From Crocosphaera sp038442745 (GTDB lineage: Bacteria > Cyanobacteriota > Cyanobacteriia > Cyanobacteriales > Microcystaceae): DNA of 12,178 nt. The stretch lies in NCBI RefSeq assembly GCF_038442745.1, contig NZ_JARVCN010000060.1, positions 1 to 12,178 on the forward strand. Reading direction: 5' to 3'. Positions 1 through 6,195 of this stretch are shown in pieces (within the stretch, counting starts at the first letter, position 1; every line of letters starts with the position of its first letter). The notes below the pieces were generated by a model. That model saw only the letters and a program-made list of their open reading frames with translations. It had not been told where the DNA came from and did no database searches. Made by a program: the position numbers and the translations under genes.

Positions 1-47
1 TCTTTGTCCCCTAACTTTCGGCGAGTCCCCCCAGACTTTTTGAGAAG
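1..47 (-). mobile_element. Outward-facing terminus of an IS or MITE family (left edge)
   Basis: On the minus strand the sequence from 47 to 1 begins CTTCTCAAAAAG and continues with a G-rich stretch, ACTCGC, GAAA and TTAGG. The same 12-mer and the same ordered blocks occur on the plus strand from 12133 to the right edge. The surrounding genes (fabD here, an Rhs fragment there) are unrelated, so the shared part belongs to an inserted repeat. No transposase is visible because the window ends. The family is not identified. Confidence 0.55.
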
Positions 48-169
48 CTTCGTTGTGCTAAGGGATGTTTTAGTAGATCAAGTCCCATTCCTAACTTTTG
101 AGATCCTTGTCCAGGAAAGACCCAGACAGTTACTTTTGTAGATTTTGGCAAAGCTGTTGCTAGCATCAT
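11..169 (-). pseudogene. fabD: fabD (malonyl-CoA:ACP transacylase), N-terminal fragment interrupted by a mobile-element end
   Basis: FabD loads malonate from CoA onto acyl carrier protein in type II fatty acid synthesis in the cytoplasm. Read on the minus strand from the ATG at 167-169 (a second ATG follows at once, and a stop lies in frame just upstream), the peptide carries VWVFPGQGSQKLGMGLDLL at residues 15-33. This is the conserved N-terminal motif of FabD and of related acyltransferase domains. After about residue 40 (...HPLAQRS) similarity stops. The frame enters the sequence CTTCTCAAAAAG plus a G-rich stretch, and ends at a TAG at 11-13, giving only 52 residues where FabD normally has about 290. 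The junction sequence recurs at the other window edge, so I read this as insertion of a mobile element. The 3' part of the gene may lie beyond the element. A polyketide-synthase acyltransferase is less likely, because the motif sits at the very N-terminus. Confidence 0.7.
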
Positions 170-602
170 ATCACTTTAATTTTTTAATAATTTTATTTAT
201 TCTCAGGAAGAATGCCCTTAATATTAAGTACAGAACCTTATAAAAGCGACTGCATATTTACGTATTTTCTTCATATTTTTGTATAGTTTTTTAGGTAACT
301 TTACGTAAGAGCATGTCAACCTTACGACCTAGTATATATACTCATCAAGTAAAATTTTTAATCGGCTTGGTTTTTGGACTTATACCAATTCTCAAAAGTG
401 ACTGGAGACTTAGTAGGTTGGGTAAAACGATAGTGAAACCCAACCTACACTTTTAACAGAATCTATCTAGCTATTAATGAGAATTGGTATTATCCTTCTC
501 TTACCAAAATTGTGTATCTTCAAAAGTGACAAAAACAAAATAAGGATGATGATACACTACATTTAAATTTTTCTATCGCTACAGATTTATTCAGTATCTA
601 AA
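170..602. other. AT-rich intergenic region between recQ and fabD, with palindromes
   Basis: No gene is seen in these 433 bases. They hold the fabD upstream region and the 3' flank of recQ; both genes read leftward. Perfect palindromes are CTTAATATTAAG at 217-228, about 50 bp upstream of the fabD start, TTACGTAA at 301-308 and AGTATATATACT at 331-342. TACGTA occurs at 259-264 and 302-307, 43 bp apart. I see no convincing -35/-10 pair for fabD. A MITE-like element lies at 382-490. Confidence 0.5.
382..490. mobile_element. MITE-like element with 13-bp terminal inverted repeats and an internal hairpin
   Basis: The 13-mer ATACCAATTCTCA at 382-394 is the exact reverse complement of 478-490. Inside lies a perfect 11-bp inverted repeat, GTAGGTTGGGT (413-423) and ACCCAACCTAC (438-448), with a 14-nt loop; this motif is of a kind common in cyanobacterial intergenic DNA. 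The outermost TA could be the target duplication used by IS630/Tc1-type elements. There is no coding capacity, so mobilisation would need a transposase elsewhere. The hairpin lies 3' of recQ and could end its transcript. CAAAAGTGAC is repeated directly at 393-402 and 511-520. Confidence 0.65.
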
Positions 603-2735
603 TCATTTATTCTCTCGTCGATACCAAGCACGAGTTAATCTCAATTCATTATAACTATAATCATCACCTAGATGATTTTTTAATGGAGTTAATGAACTAT
701 CTCCAATGGTTTGAATGCATTTAATAATCATAGTTTTTTTGTGTTGGGGAATAAAGTCATTAATATCAATAGGTTGATTCATCTCGATTAACTCGGAAAT
801 ATGATTATAAATAGTAGATTCTCTTAAATTTCTTCTCTCTGAAATTTCTGGAACGGTTAACCCTTGTTGATACAATTGAAAGGTAATCATATTACTAGCA
901 GTGGGTAATGGTGTGGGTAAGCTTTGTTGCTGACAAAATTCTCTAATAACTGAGACAAAGCTATCTCCATATTGTTGGGATTTATAAGCAGTGACTCCAG
1001 AAATTTTCTGAAATGTTTCTAGGTTTTGAGGTTTAATTTGTGCCATTAATCTTAAACTGGAATCAGCAAAAACAACGTAGGGTGCAATATGATTTTGGTC
1101 AGCTAAGTGTTTTCGTAGTTGTCTGAGTTTATCTAATAAAAGGTCGCTTTCTGCTTTTCTGGGATTATAATCGTTTGTTGCTTTAGATACTAAAGATTTC
1201 GTCACAGCAACTTCAACTTTTCTCTCGTTTCTAAAGATTTCCCAACTGTACTTATTTAATTTTAAAACTGGAAATCCATCTGTAGTTTCATTAACAAAAC
1301 CTTGATGGATTAATGATCGTCCTAACATCTTCCATTCTTCTACACTTCTCTCTTTTCCGATGCCATAAGTTGAGAGTAAATGGTGTCCATATTTTTCAAT
1401 TTTTTTCTTTTTAGATCCTCTTAAAATATCGATAATATGACTCATACCAAATCTTTCTTGGCAACGAGCAACACAGGATAAAAATTTTTGTGCCTCGATT
1501 GTCCAATCTTCGATAGGCTTGGGATTTCTACAGTTATCGCAGTTACTACATTTACCCTTAAACTGCTGACCAAAATATCTTAAAATGATACTTCTTCTGC
1601 ATTCATTTCCTTCTGCATAGTCCACCACTTGTCTTAATTGTTGACGAGCAACCTTTTGTTCATTGAGATCGCTTTTTTGGTCGATTAAATATTCAATTTT
1701 TTTTAAATCTCCAAAGCTAAAAAATAAAGCACAATTAGCTGGTTCACTATCTCTTCCTGCTCGACCAGATTCTTGATAATAACTTTCTAAATTCCTCGGT
1801 AAATCATAATGAATAACAAAGCGAACATCAGGTTTATCAATACCCATTCCAAAGGCAACTGTTGCTACAATTATCCTTACATCATCTCGAATAAAACGAG
1901 TTTGATTAATAGCTCTTTCATCGTCGTACATTCCAGCATGATAGGGCAAAGCATCGATTCCATCTTGTTGCAGTCTAAAAGCAATAGTTTCAACGTTCTT
2001 GCGACTTAAACAATAAACAATTCCTGAACCTTCTTGACTACGAATGTAGTTCAACAACTGAGTATAACTTCTTTTTGATTTGGGTTGTACTTCATAATAT
2101 AAATTTGGGCGATCAAAACTAGCAAGATGAATAGAGGGATTTTTTAAGCCCAATTGTTCAATGATGTCTGCTCTCACCCGTTTCGTTGCTGTTGCAGTCA
2201 AGGCTAATACAGAAACGTTGGGATAACGTAATCTTATTTGTTTTAATTGTCGGTATTCTGGTCGAAAATCGTGACCCCAAGCAGACACACAATGAGCCTC
2301 ATCGATAGCAAAACTAGACAAACCAATCTTTTGACTTAAAAAGTCTAAAAAATTCAAAAAACTCTCATTTAGTAACCTTTCAGGAGCAACATATAACAAC
2401 TTTATTTTGCCTTTTAAAATAGCATTTTCCCGTGACTGTAATTCTTGACGATTTAATGTACTGTTTAAAAAAGTTGCTCCTATACCATTATCCATCAACG
2501 TGTCAACCTGATCCTGCATTAAGGCAATAAGAGGAGATACTACTACACATATCCCAGGTTTGAGTAAAGCCGGTAGCTGAAAGCATAAAGATTTTCCTCC
2601 ACCTGTTGGCATGATCACCAATAAATCTTTATTGTTTAAAGCCTCATTAATAATCTGTTTTTGTCCAGGACGAAATTGCTGGTAACCAAAGAAATGTTGA
2701 AGGGCGTTTTCTAAAGAATTAAACTGAGATAGCAT
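603..2735 (-). CDS. recQ: ATP-dependent DNA helicase RecQ
   Basis: RecQ is a 3'-5' superfamily 2 DNA helicase that unwinds forks, joint molecules and other structured DNA during recombination and repair. The 710-residue protein shows Walker A TGGGKS (44-49), the DEAH box (145-148), helicase motif VI QESGRAGRD (321-329), and four zinc-binding cysteines (C379, C396, C399, C402) spaced as in E. coli RecQ. A winged-helix RQC region follows (about 408-515), then an HRDC domain (about 530-600). The last ~95 residues add a helix-turn-helix-like segment (about 617-660, VPEISERRNLRESTIYNHI) that E. coli RecQ lacks but many longer bacterial RecQ proteins carry. All key helicase residues are present. 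The ATG start precedes the conserved motifs by a normal distance, but no clear Shine-Dalgarno sequence is seen. The gene is divergent from gpmI. Confidence 0.97.
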   Translation of the reverse strand: MLSQFNSLENALQHFFGYQQFRPGQKQIINEALNNKDLLVIMPTGGGKSLCFQLPALLKPGICVVVSPLIALMQDQVDTLMDNGIGATFLNSTLNRQELQSRENAILKGKIKLLYVAPERLLNESFLNFLDFLSQKIGLSSFAIDEAHCVSAWGHDFRPEYRQLKQIRLRYPNVSVLALTATATKRVRADIIEQLGLKNPSIHLASFDRPNLYYEVQPKSKRSYTQLLNYIRSQEGSGIVYCLSRKNVETIAFRLQQDGIDALPYHAGMYDDERAINQTRFIRDDVRIIVATVAFGMGIDKPDVRFVIHYDLPRNLESYYQESGRAGRDSEPANCALFFSFGDLKKIEYLIDQKSDLNEQKVARQQLRQVVDYAEGNECRRSIILRYFGQQFKGKCSNCDNCRNPKPIEDWTIEAQKFLSCVARCQERFGMSHIIDILRGSKKKKIEKYGHHLLSTYGIGKERSVEEWKMLGRSLIHQGFVNETTDGFPVLKLNKYSWEIFRNERKVEVAVTKSLVSKATNDYNPRKAESDLLLDKLRQLRKHLADQNHIAPYVVFADSSLRLMAQIKPQNLETFQKISGVTAYKSQQYGDSFVSVIREFCQQQSLPTPLPTASNMITFQLYQQGLTVPEISERRNLRESTIYNHISELIEMNQPIDINDFIPQHKKTMIIKCIQTIGDSSLTPLKNHLGDDYSYNELRLTRAWYRRENK

Positions 2736-2766
2736 AATCTAGAATCGTACTTTTTATGATTTCATG

Positions 2767-2798
2767 ACTTTAAAGATAAGATAATCTTCTCTTAAAGT
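2767..2798. promoter_or_regulatory. Nested inverted repeat upstream of recQ, possible operator
   Basis: ACTTTAA (2767-2773) pairs with TTAAAGT (2792-2798), and AAGAT/ATCTT (2778-2782 and 2784-2788) is nested almost on the same centre. It lies 32-63 bp upstream of the recQ start, where a repressor could act. The region is AT-rich, so chance is possible, and no known box is recognised. Confidence 0.25.
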
Positions 2799-2819
2799 TT
2801 AGCAAAGAATACGAAATAA

Positions 2820-2850
2820 AGTATAAAGAATGTACCAGCAAAATATTCAA
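2820..2850 (-). promoter_or_regulatory. Candidate recQ promoter
   Basis: On the minus strand, TTGAAT (2850-2845) and TATACT (2825-2820) resemble -35 and -10 boxes separated by 19 bp, slightly longer than ideal. The -10 is about 85 bp upstream of the recQ ATG. Assigned by sequence likeness only. Confidence 0.25.
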
Positions 2851-2984
2851 CCAATAAAACAAGTCTATTGAGGATTTCCTTACCCGAAAATATAACTATT
2901 CTCCAAGAAGTAACCTAAGTATAATTGCCAAATAAAAAAAGTGATTAGTAATACAGACAAATCTGGATAAATAAACAGTAAAAA

Positions 2985-2993
2985 TGTTATAAT
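2985..2993 (+). promoter_or_regulatory. Extended -10 promoter of gpmI-secG
   Basis: TGTTATAAT is a perfect extended -10 element (TGnTATAAT), with the hexamer at 2988-2993. No good -35 is visible at 17 bp, as is usual for extended -10 promoters. Transcription would start near 3000, about 30 nt before the gpmI ATG at 3030. A five-codon ORF (ATG at 3002, stop at 3017-3019) falls in the leader, out of frame with gpmI; it is probably incidental. Confidence 0.5.
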
Positions 2994-3029
2994 TCTAATG
3001 CATGGAAAATACAACGTAGGTACAAGAAC

Positions 3030-4628
3030 ATGGCACAAGCACCTGTATCTCCAGTGGTGCTGGTAATATTAGACGGCTGGGGTTATCGTCCTAAGCAAGA
3101 AGATAACGCAATTGCGATGGCAAAAACTCCAGTAATGGATTGCCTGTGGACAACCTATCCCAGAACCCTAATCAAAACATCGGGTAAAGACGTGGGGTTA
3201 CCACAAGGTCAGATGGGTAACTCGGAAGTCGGTCACCTCAACCTTGGTGCAGGGCGTATTGTTCCCCAAGAACTAGTGAGGATCTCCGATGCGGTGGAAG
3301 ACGGTTCAATTTACGAAAACGAAGCCCTGGTTAGCTTGTGCGAAGAGGTGCAATCTCGTAAAGGAAAACTACACCTAATCGGTTTATGTTCTGAGGGTGG
3401 TGTTCACTCCCATCTCAACCATCTATTAGGACTTCTAAATCTAGCCCAAAAACAAAATTTAGAGGATGTCTGCATTCATGCTATTACCGATGGAAGAGAT
3501 ACCAATACAACAGACGGAGTAAAAGCGATCTCCCAGATTGCTCAACACATAGACAAACTGGGGGTAGGGCGTATTGCCACCGTGAGTGGACGGTACTACG
3601 CAATGGACCGCGATCGCCGTTGGGATCGAGTGAAACTAGCCTACGATTTAATCACCCACGATGGTCCCTGCGATGGACGTTCAGCTATCGAACTATTAGA
3701 AGATTTTTACAGTCAAGACAAAACCGACGAATTTATACCCCCTACTCGTATTGCTCCAGGAGCCATATCTGCGGGAGATGGAGTAATTTTCTTTAACTTT
3801 AGACCAGATAGAGCCAGACAGATTTGCTCTGCTCTCACTGTGGTTGATTTTGATGGTTTTGAGCGGGAATTAATCACGCCGTTGAGCTTCGCAACCTTTA
3901 CCCAATACGATCCACGACTACCAGTCAAAGTTGCCTTTAAACCCCAAAACCTCAACAATATCTTGGGGGAAGTGCTTGCTAACCGTGGGTTAAAGCAGTT
4001 TCGAGTAGCGGAAACAGAAAAATATCCCCATGTTACCTATTTCTTTAACGGGGGTTTAGAGCAGCCCCTAGAGGGAGAAGATCGGGAGTTGATTCAAAGT
4101 CCGATGGTAGCTACCTACGACCAATCCCCGGCCATGTCTGCTGAAGCGGTTACCGCAGCTGCCTGTAATGCGGTAGACAGAGCCGTCTATTCCCTCATCG
4201 TCATTAACTATGCTAATCCCGATATGGTAGGTCATACAGGGAACACAACCGCCGCTATTGAGGCTGTGGAAACGGTAGATAACTGTTTGGGACGGTTACT
4301 ATCCAGTGTTAGTAAACTGGGAGGGACAGTCATAATCACAGCAGATCATGGCAATGCCGAAACCATGAAAGATGATAACGGAAACCCTTGGACAGCACAC
4401 ACCACTAACCCAGTTCCCTTAATTTTGGTAGAAGGGGAACGACGGAAAATTCCCGGTCATGGTGGTTTAGTAGAACTTAGAGATGATGGCAAACTAGCTG
4501 ATATTGCTCCAACCATTCTCCAAATTTTACAACTTCCCCAACCATCTGAAATGACTGGACAATCCCTCATCGAACCTGCAGAAATAGAAATTAGAGCCAA
4601 TCGTACCCCTGTTCGTATTGCTCGTTAG
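3030..4628 (+). CDS. gpmI: 2,3-bisphosphoglycerate-independent phosphoglycerate mutase
   Basis: GpmI interconverts 3-phosphoglycerate and 2-phosphoglycerate in glycolysis and gluconeogenesis. In cyanobacteria this step draws Calvin-cycle carbon toward pyruvate. The 532-residue length fits the family. D15 (VILDGWGYR) and the phosphoserine nucleophile S65 (MGNSEVGHL) form the N-terminal half of the active site. D398 and H402 (PDMVGHTG), D439 and H440 (TADHGNAE) and H457 (TAHTT) match the bimetal ligands of the alkaline-phosphatase-like domain. HITDGRD-type sequence (150-156) and GRYYAMDRDRRWDR (187-200) are the usual substrate-binding stretches. The start at 3030 has a weak purine-rich site (GTAGG, 3016-3020). 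An extended -10 promoter lies about 40 bp upstream, and secG follows 38 bp downstream, so the two are probably cotranscribed. Confidence 0.98.
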   Translation: MAQAPVSPVVLVILDGWGYRPKQEDNAIAMAKTPVMDCLWTTYPRTLIKTSGKDVGLPQGQMGNSEVGHLNLGAGRIVPQELVRISDAVEDGSIYENEALVSLCEEVQSRKGKLHLIGLCSEGGVHSHLNHLLGLLNLAQKQNLEDVCIHAITDGRDTNTTDGVKAISQIAQHIDKLGVGRIATVSGRYYAMDRDRRWDRVKLAYDLITHDGPCDGRSAIELLEDFYSQDKTDEFIPPTRIAPGAISAGDGVIFFNFRPDRARQICSALTVVDFDGFERELITPLSFATFTQYDPRLPVKVAFKPQNLNNILGEVLANRGLKQFRVAETEKYPHVTYFFNGGLEQPLEGEDRELIQSPMVATYDQSPAMSAEAVTAAACNAVDRAVYSLIVINYANPDMVGHTGNTTAAIEAVETVDNCLGRLLSSVSKLGGTVIITADHGNAETMKDDNGNPWTAHTTNPVPLILVEGERRKIPGHGGLVELRDDGKLADIAPTILQILQLPQPSEMTGQSLIEPAEIEIRANRTPVRIAR

Positions 4629-4666
4629 GGTAAGATGAAAAAGCATAAACAATTCTTAAAGAAACG

Positions 4667-4906
4667 ATGACATTACCACAGCTAATCCAAATCATTTGGA
4701 CTATCTCAGGGGTTTTATTGGTGGTTCTCATTCTCTTACACAGTCCCAAAGGGGACGGTTTAGGGGGTATCGGAGGCCAAGCACAGTTATTTACCTCTGC
4801 AAAAAGTGCCGAAAAAACCCTAAATCAAATCACTTGGACTCTGAGTACGGTTTTTATTGCCTTAACTATTGTTTTAAGTGCAGGTTGGTTAACCCCTCAA
4901 GGTTAA
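4667..4906 (+). CDS. secG: Preprotein translocase subunit SecG
   Basis: SecG is the small auxiliary subunit of the SecYEG channel and helps SecA-driven export across plasma and thylakoid membranes. The 79-residue protein has two hydrophobic segments (about 6-25 and 55-75) joined by a glycine-rich loop with the family signature, SPKGDGLGGIGGQAQLF, ending near residue 42. Its length is typical of cyanobacterial SecG. It starts 38 bp after gpmI on the same strand, an arrangement I recall from other cyanobacteria, and no promoter is evident in the gap. A purine-rich AAAGAAA just before the ATG may serve as ribosome binding site. Confidence 0.95.
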   Translation: MTLPQLIQIIWTISGVLLVVLILLHSPKGDGLGGIGGQAQLFTSAKSAEKTLNQITWTLSTVFIALTIVLSAGWLTPQG

Positions 4907-4918
4907 AACCAATAACTG

Positions 4919-5148
4919 ACACCTTGCACCAGTACATAAAAACTTAAATTAGTCAGCAGTTCCTCACTCCGTTCCGGCGCTATCGCACAGCGTTCGGCTT
5001 TCATCTCTTAGCTGAAAGCGTTAAGCTTATGTTTAATCTCACTGACAGCATAAGATAGAGATTGATATGTTTCAACTGATGGCTGATAGCTGATAGCTGA
5101 TAGCTAAACGCCTACAAACTAGCCAGTTTTATCGAAGGTGCAAGATGT
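4919..5148. mobile_element. Candidate MITE with ~26-bp imperfect terminal inverted repeats
   Basis: CTTGCACC at 4923-4930 is exactly inverted at 5137-5144. The match extends to 12 bp with one mismatch on the outer side (4919-4930 and 5137-5148). On the inner side, ATAAAA(A)CT recurs four to five bases further in on both arms. The 230-bp unit has no gene. It contains a 7-bp stem (GCTTTCA 4997-5003, TGAAAGC 5013-5019) and the CTGATAG heptamer array. No clear target-site duplication is seen, so the boundaries are tentative. Confidence 0.4.
5076..5103. repeat. CTGATAG heptamer tandem repeat (four copies)
   Basis: CTGATGG is followed by three perfect CTGATAG units, then a partial CTA. Short tandem heptamers of this kind are scattered between genes in many cyanobacteria. 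The array lies inside the candidate MITE, downstream of secG. Confidence 0.8.
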
Positions 5149-5169
5149 GAGAATAACACTATCAGTTAG

Positions 5170-5215
5170 CGATCGCTCCTCTATGTTTTAGATTGAGAGC
5201 GATCGTTTTGCTTTT
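5170..5215 (+). terminator. Terminator-like hairpin built on HIP1-type sequence
   Basis: CGATCGCTC (5170-5178) pairs with GAGCGATCG (5197-5205): a perfect 9-bp stem with an 18-nt loop, followed by TTTTGCTTTT (5206-5215). The left arm overlaps a HIP1 octamer (5169-5176). The T-run follows only on the plus strand, so it would stop transcripts from gpmI-secG, about 260 bp past secG. The long loop makes it weaker than a classic intrinsic terminator. Confidence 0.45.
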
Positions 5216-5259
5216 ACCCCGAAGTAACTAAAACTGCAACAAGACAGATCCTAACCGAT

Positions 5260-5490
5260 TTAATCGTTCCATTCTCCACGGGGTGGTAAAGGGGGGTTGC
5301 GACGAAATCTGCGTGTTAAATCGTCATCTCTGTCTCTTTCCCCATTCAACCACTGCTTAATCGCTGTTTCAATAATGCGACTAGGATCATTAGTTAGGTG
5401 TTTGAGTTGTTCTAGCACTTCTGCATCAATGCTAATAGAGATTTCTACCTTATCAATGTTTCGCTTAGTAGAGGTCGCATTATCGTTCAT
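5260..5490 (-). CDS. Small ribbon-helix-helix (CopG/MetJ-like) protein
   Basis: A 76-residue protein. KVEISISID (14-22) fits the DNA-contacting beta strand of a ribbon-helix-helix fold, followed by two helices (about 22-33 and 36-48, DPSRIIETAIKQWLNG). The C-terminal tail is charged and proline-rich (RFRRNPPLPPRGEWND). Such proteins dimerise and bind DNA, either as antitoxins of type II toxin-antitoxin pairs or as stand-alone regulators. No toxin gene adjoins it: rnhA lies 114 bp upstream and downstream sequence is non-coding. A solitary regulator or an orphan antitoxin are both possible. GGAAG about 8 bases before the ATG is a plausible ribosome binding site. The function is not established from sequence. 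Confidence 0.75.
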   Translation of the reverse strand: MNDNATSTKRNIDKVEISISIDAEVLEQLKHLTNDPSRIIETAIKQWLNGERDRDDDLTRRFRRNPPLPPRGEWND

Positions 5491-5526
5491 AACTTTCTTC
5501 CAATCTTCTCTATCCTATTGTACAAG

Positions 5527-5542
5527 GAAGGGAATTCCTTTC
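5527..5542. promoter_or_regulatory. Imperfect palindrome in the promoter of the ribbon-helix-helix gene
   Basis: GAAGGGAATTCCTTTC is a 16-bp palindrome with one mismatched pair. On the minus strand, TACAAT (5523-5518) could be the -10, which places the palindrome in the -35/-10 spacer, where an autorepressor would bind. A 12-bp direct repeat (ATGAAAATTTAT at 5554-5565 and 5572-5583, 18-bp period) lies further upstream. Inferred, not proven. Confidence 0.3.
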
Positions 5543-5604
5543 GGTTGTTATCTATGAAAATTTATTGGTTGATGAAAATTTATCGAAAAGAATTGTTAAA
5601 TTAC

Positions 5605-6075
5605 TTAATATTCCTGCTCGTACACTTCATCAACGGATAACTCTAGTTGTTGACAAGCGGCCACAGCCAAGCGATCGCATTGCTCGTTTTCAGCATGACC
5701 CGCATGACCTTTAACCCAAATAAATTCTACCCGATGTTGTTGACATAAATCTAATAATCGTTGCCATAAATCAGGGTTTTTGGCCTTCTCTTTTTTGTTC
5801 CTCTGCCAATCATTAGCTTGCCATTTTTTAGCCCATCCTTTGGTTACAGCATCGACTAAATAACGTGAATCCGTATATAAAGCAACTTCGCATGGGGTTG
5901 TCAAAGCTTCTAGGGCAATGATAGCAGCCATCATTTCCATACGGTTATTAGTTGTTAAACGATAACCTCCTGATAATTCTTTGCGGTGTTGATTGTAGCT
6001 TAAAATGATTCCGTAGCCCCCTTTCCCTGGGTTGCCAGAACAAGCCCCATCGGTATAGATTTGTACCTTTTTCAT
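5605..6075 (-). CDS. rnhA: Ribonuclease HI
   Basis: RNase HI cuts the RNA strand of RNA-DNA hybrids, removing primers and R-loops. From the ATG at 6073-6075 the protein has 156 residues, close to the E. coli enzyme (155). It carries the four metal-binding acidic residues D9 (YTDGACSGNPG), E47 (NNRMEMMAA), D69 (LYTDSRY) and D134 (EQCDRLA), plus the catalytic loop histidine H124 (VKGHAGH). The frame stays open upstream to an ATG at 6186, but those 37 extra residues show no family similarity and would start 10 bp from the relA/spoT stop, so I prefer the inner start. The gene follows relA/spoT on the same strand after 120 bp and precedes the ribbon-helix-helix gene. Confidence 0.95.
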   Translation of the reverse strand: MKKVQIYTDGACSGNPGKGGYGIILSYNQHRKELSGGYRLTTNNRMEMMAAIIALEALTTPCEVALYTDSRYLVDAVTKGWAKKWQANDWQRNKKEKAKNPDLWQRLLDLCQQHRVEFIWVKGHAGHAENEQCDRLAVAACQQLELSVDEVYEQEY

Positions 6076-6195
6076 AGTATTTAATACTTTCTGCTCTTTA
6101 TGTCTAAGGAATTGATTGCAACGGTTATCTACAAACAACATTAGACTATCATTTAAAGAGCCTTTTTTATTTCCTAGAAATGACAATTCAATAGT

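Noticed and set aside
3002..3019. Leader peptide MENTT ahead of gpmI
   Set aside because: Five codons, no ribosome binding site, and its ATG would lie within a few bases of the probable transcription start; most likely incidental.
5076..5103. CRISPR-like array
   Set aside because: The units are 7 bp with no spacers; it is a simple tandem repeat.
6090..6180. Intrinsic terminator after relA/spoT from the A/T runs near 6160
   Set aside because: No stem followed by a T-run on the minus strand could be built; the T-run lies on the wrong side.
6076..6186. 37-residue N-terminal extension of RNase HI from the ATG at 6186
   Set aside because: The extension has no family similarity, and the inner ATG at 6073-6075 gives the normal 156-residue enzyme beginning just before the first catalytic aspartate.
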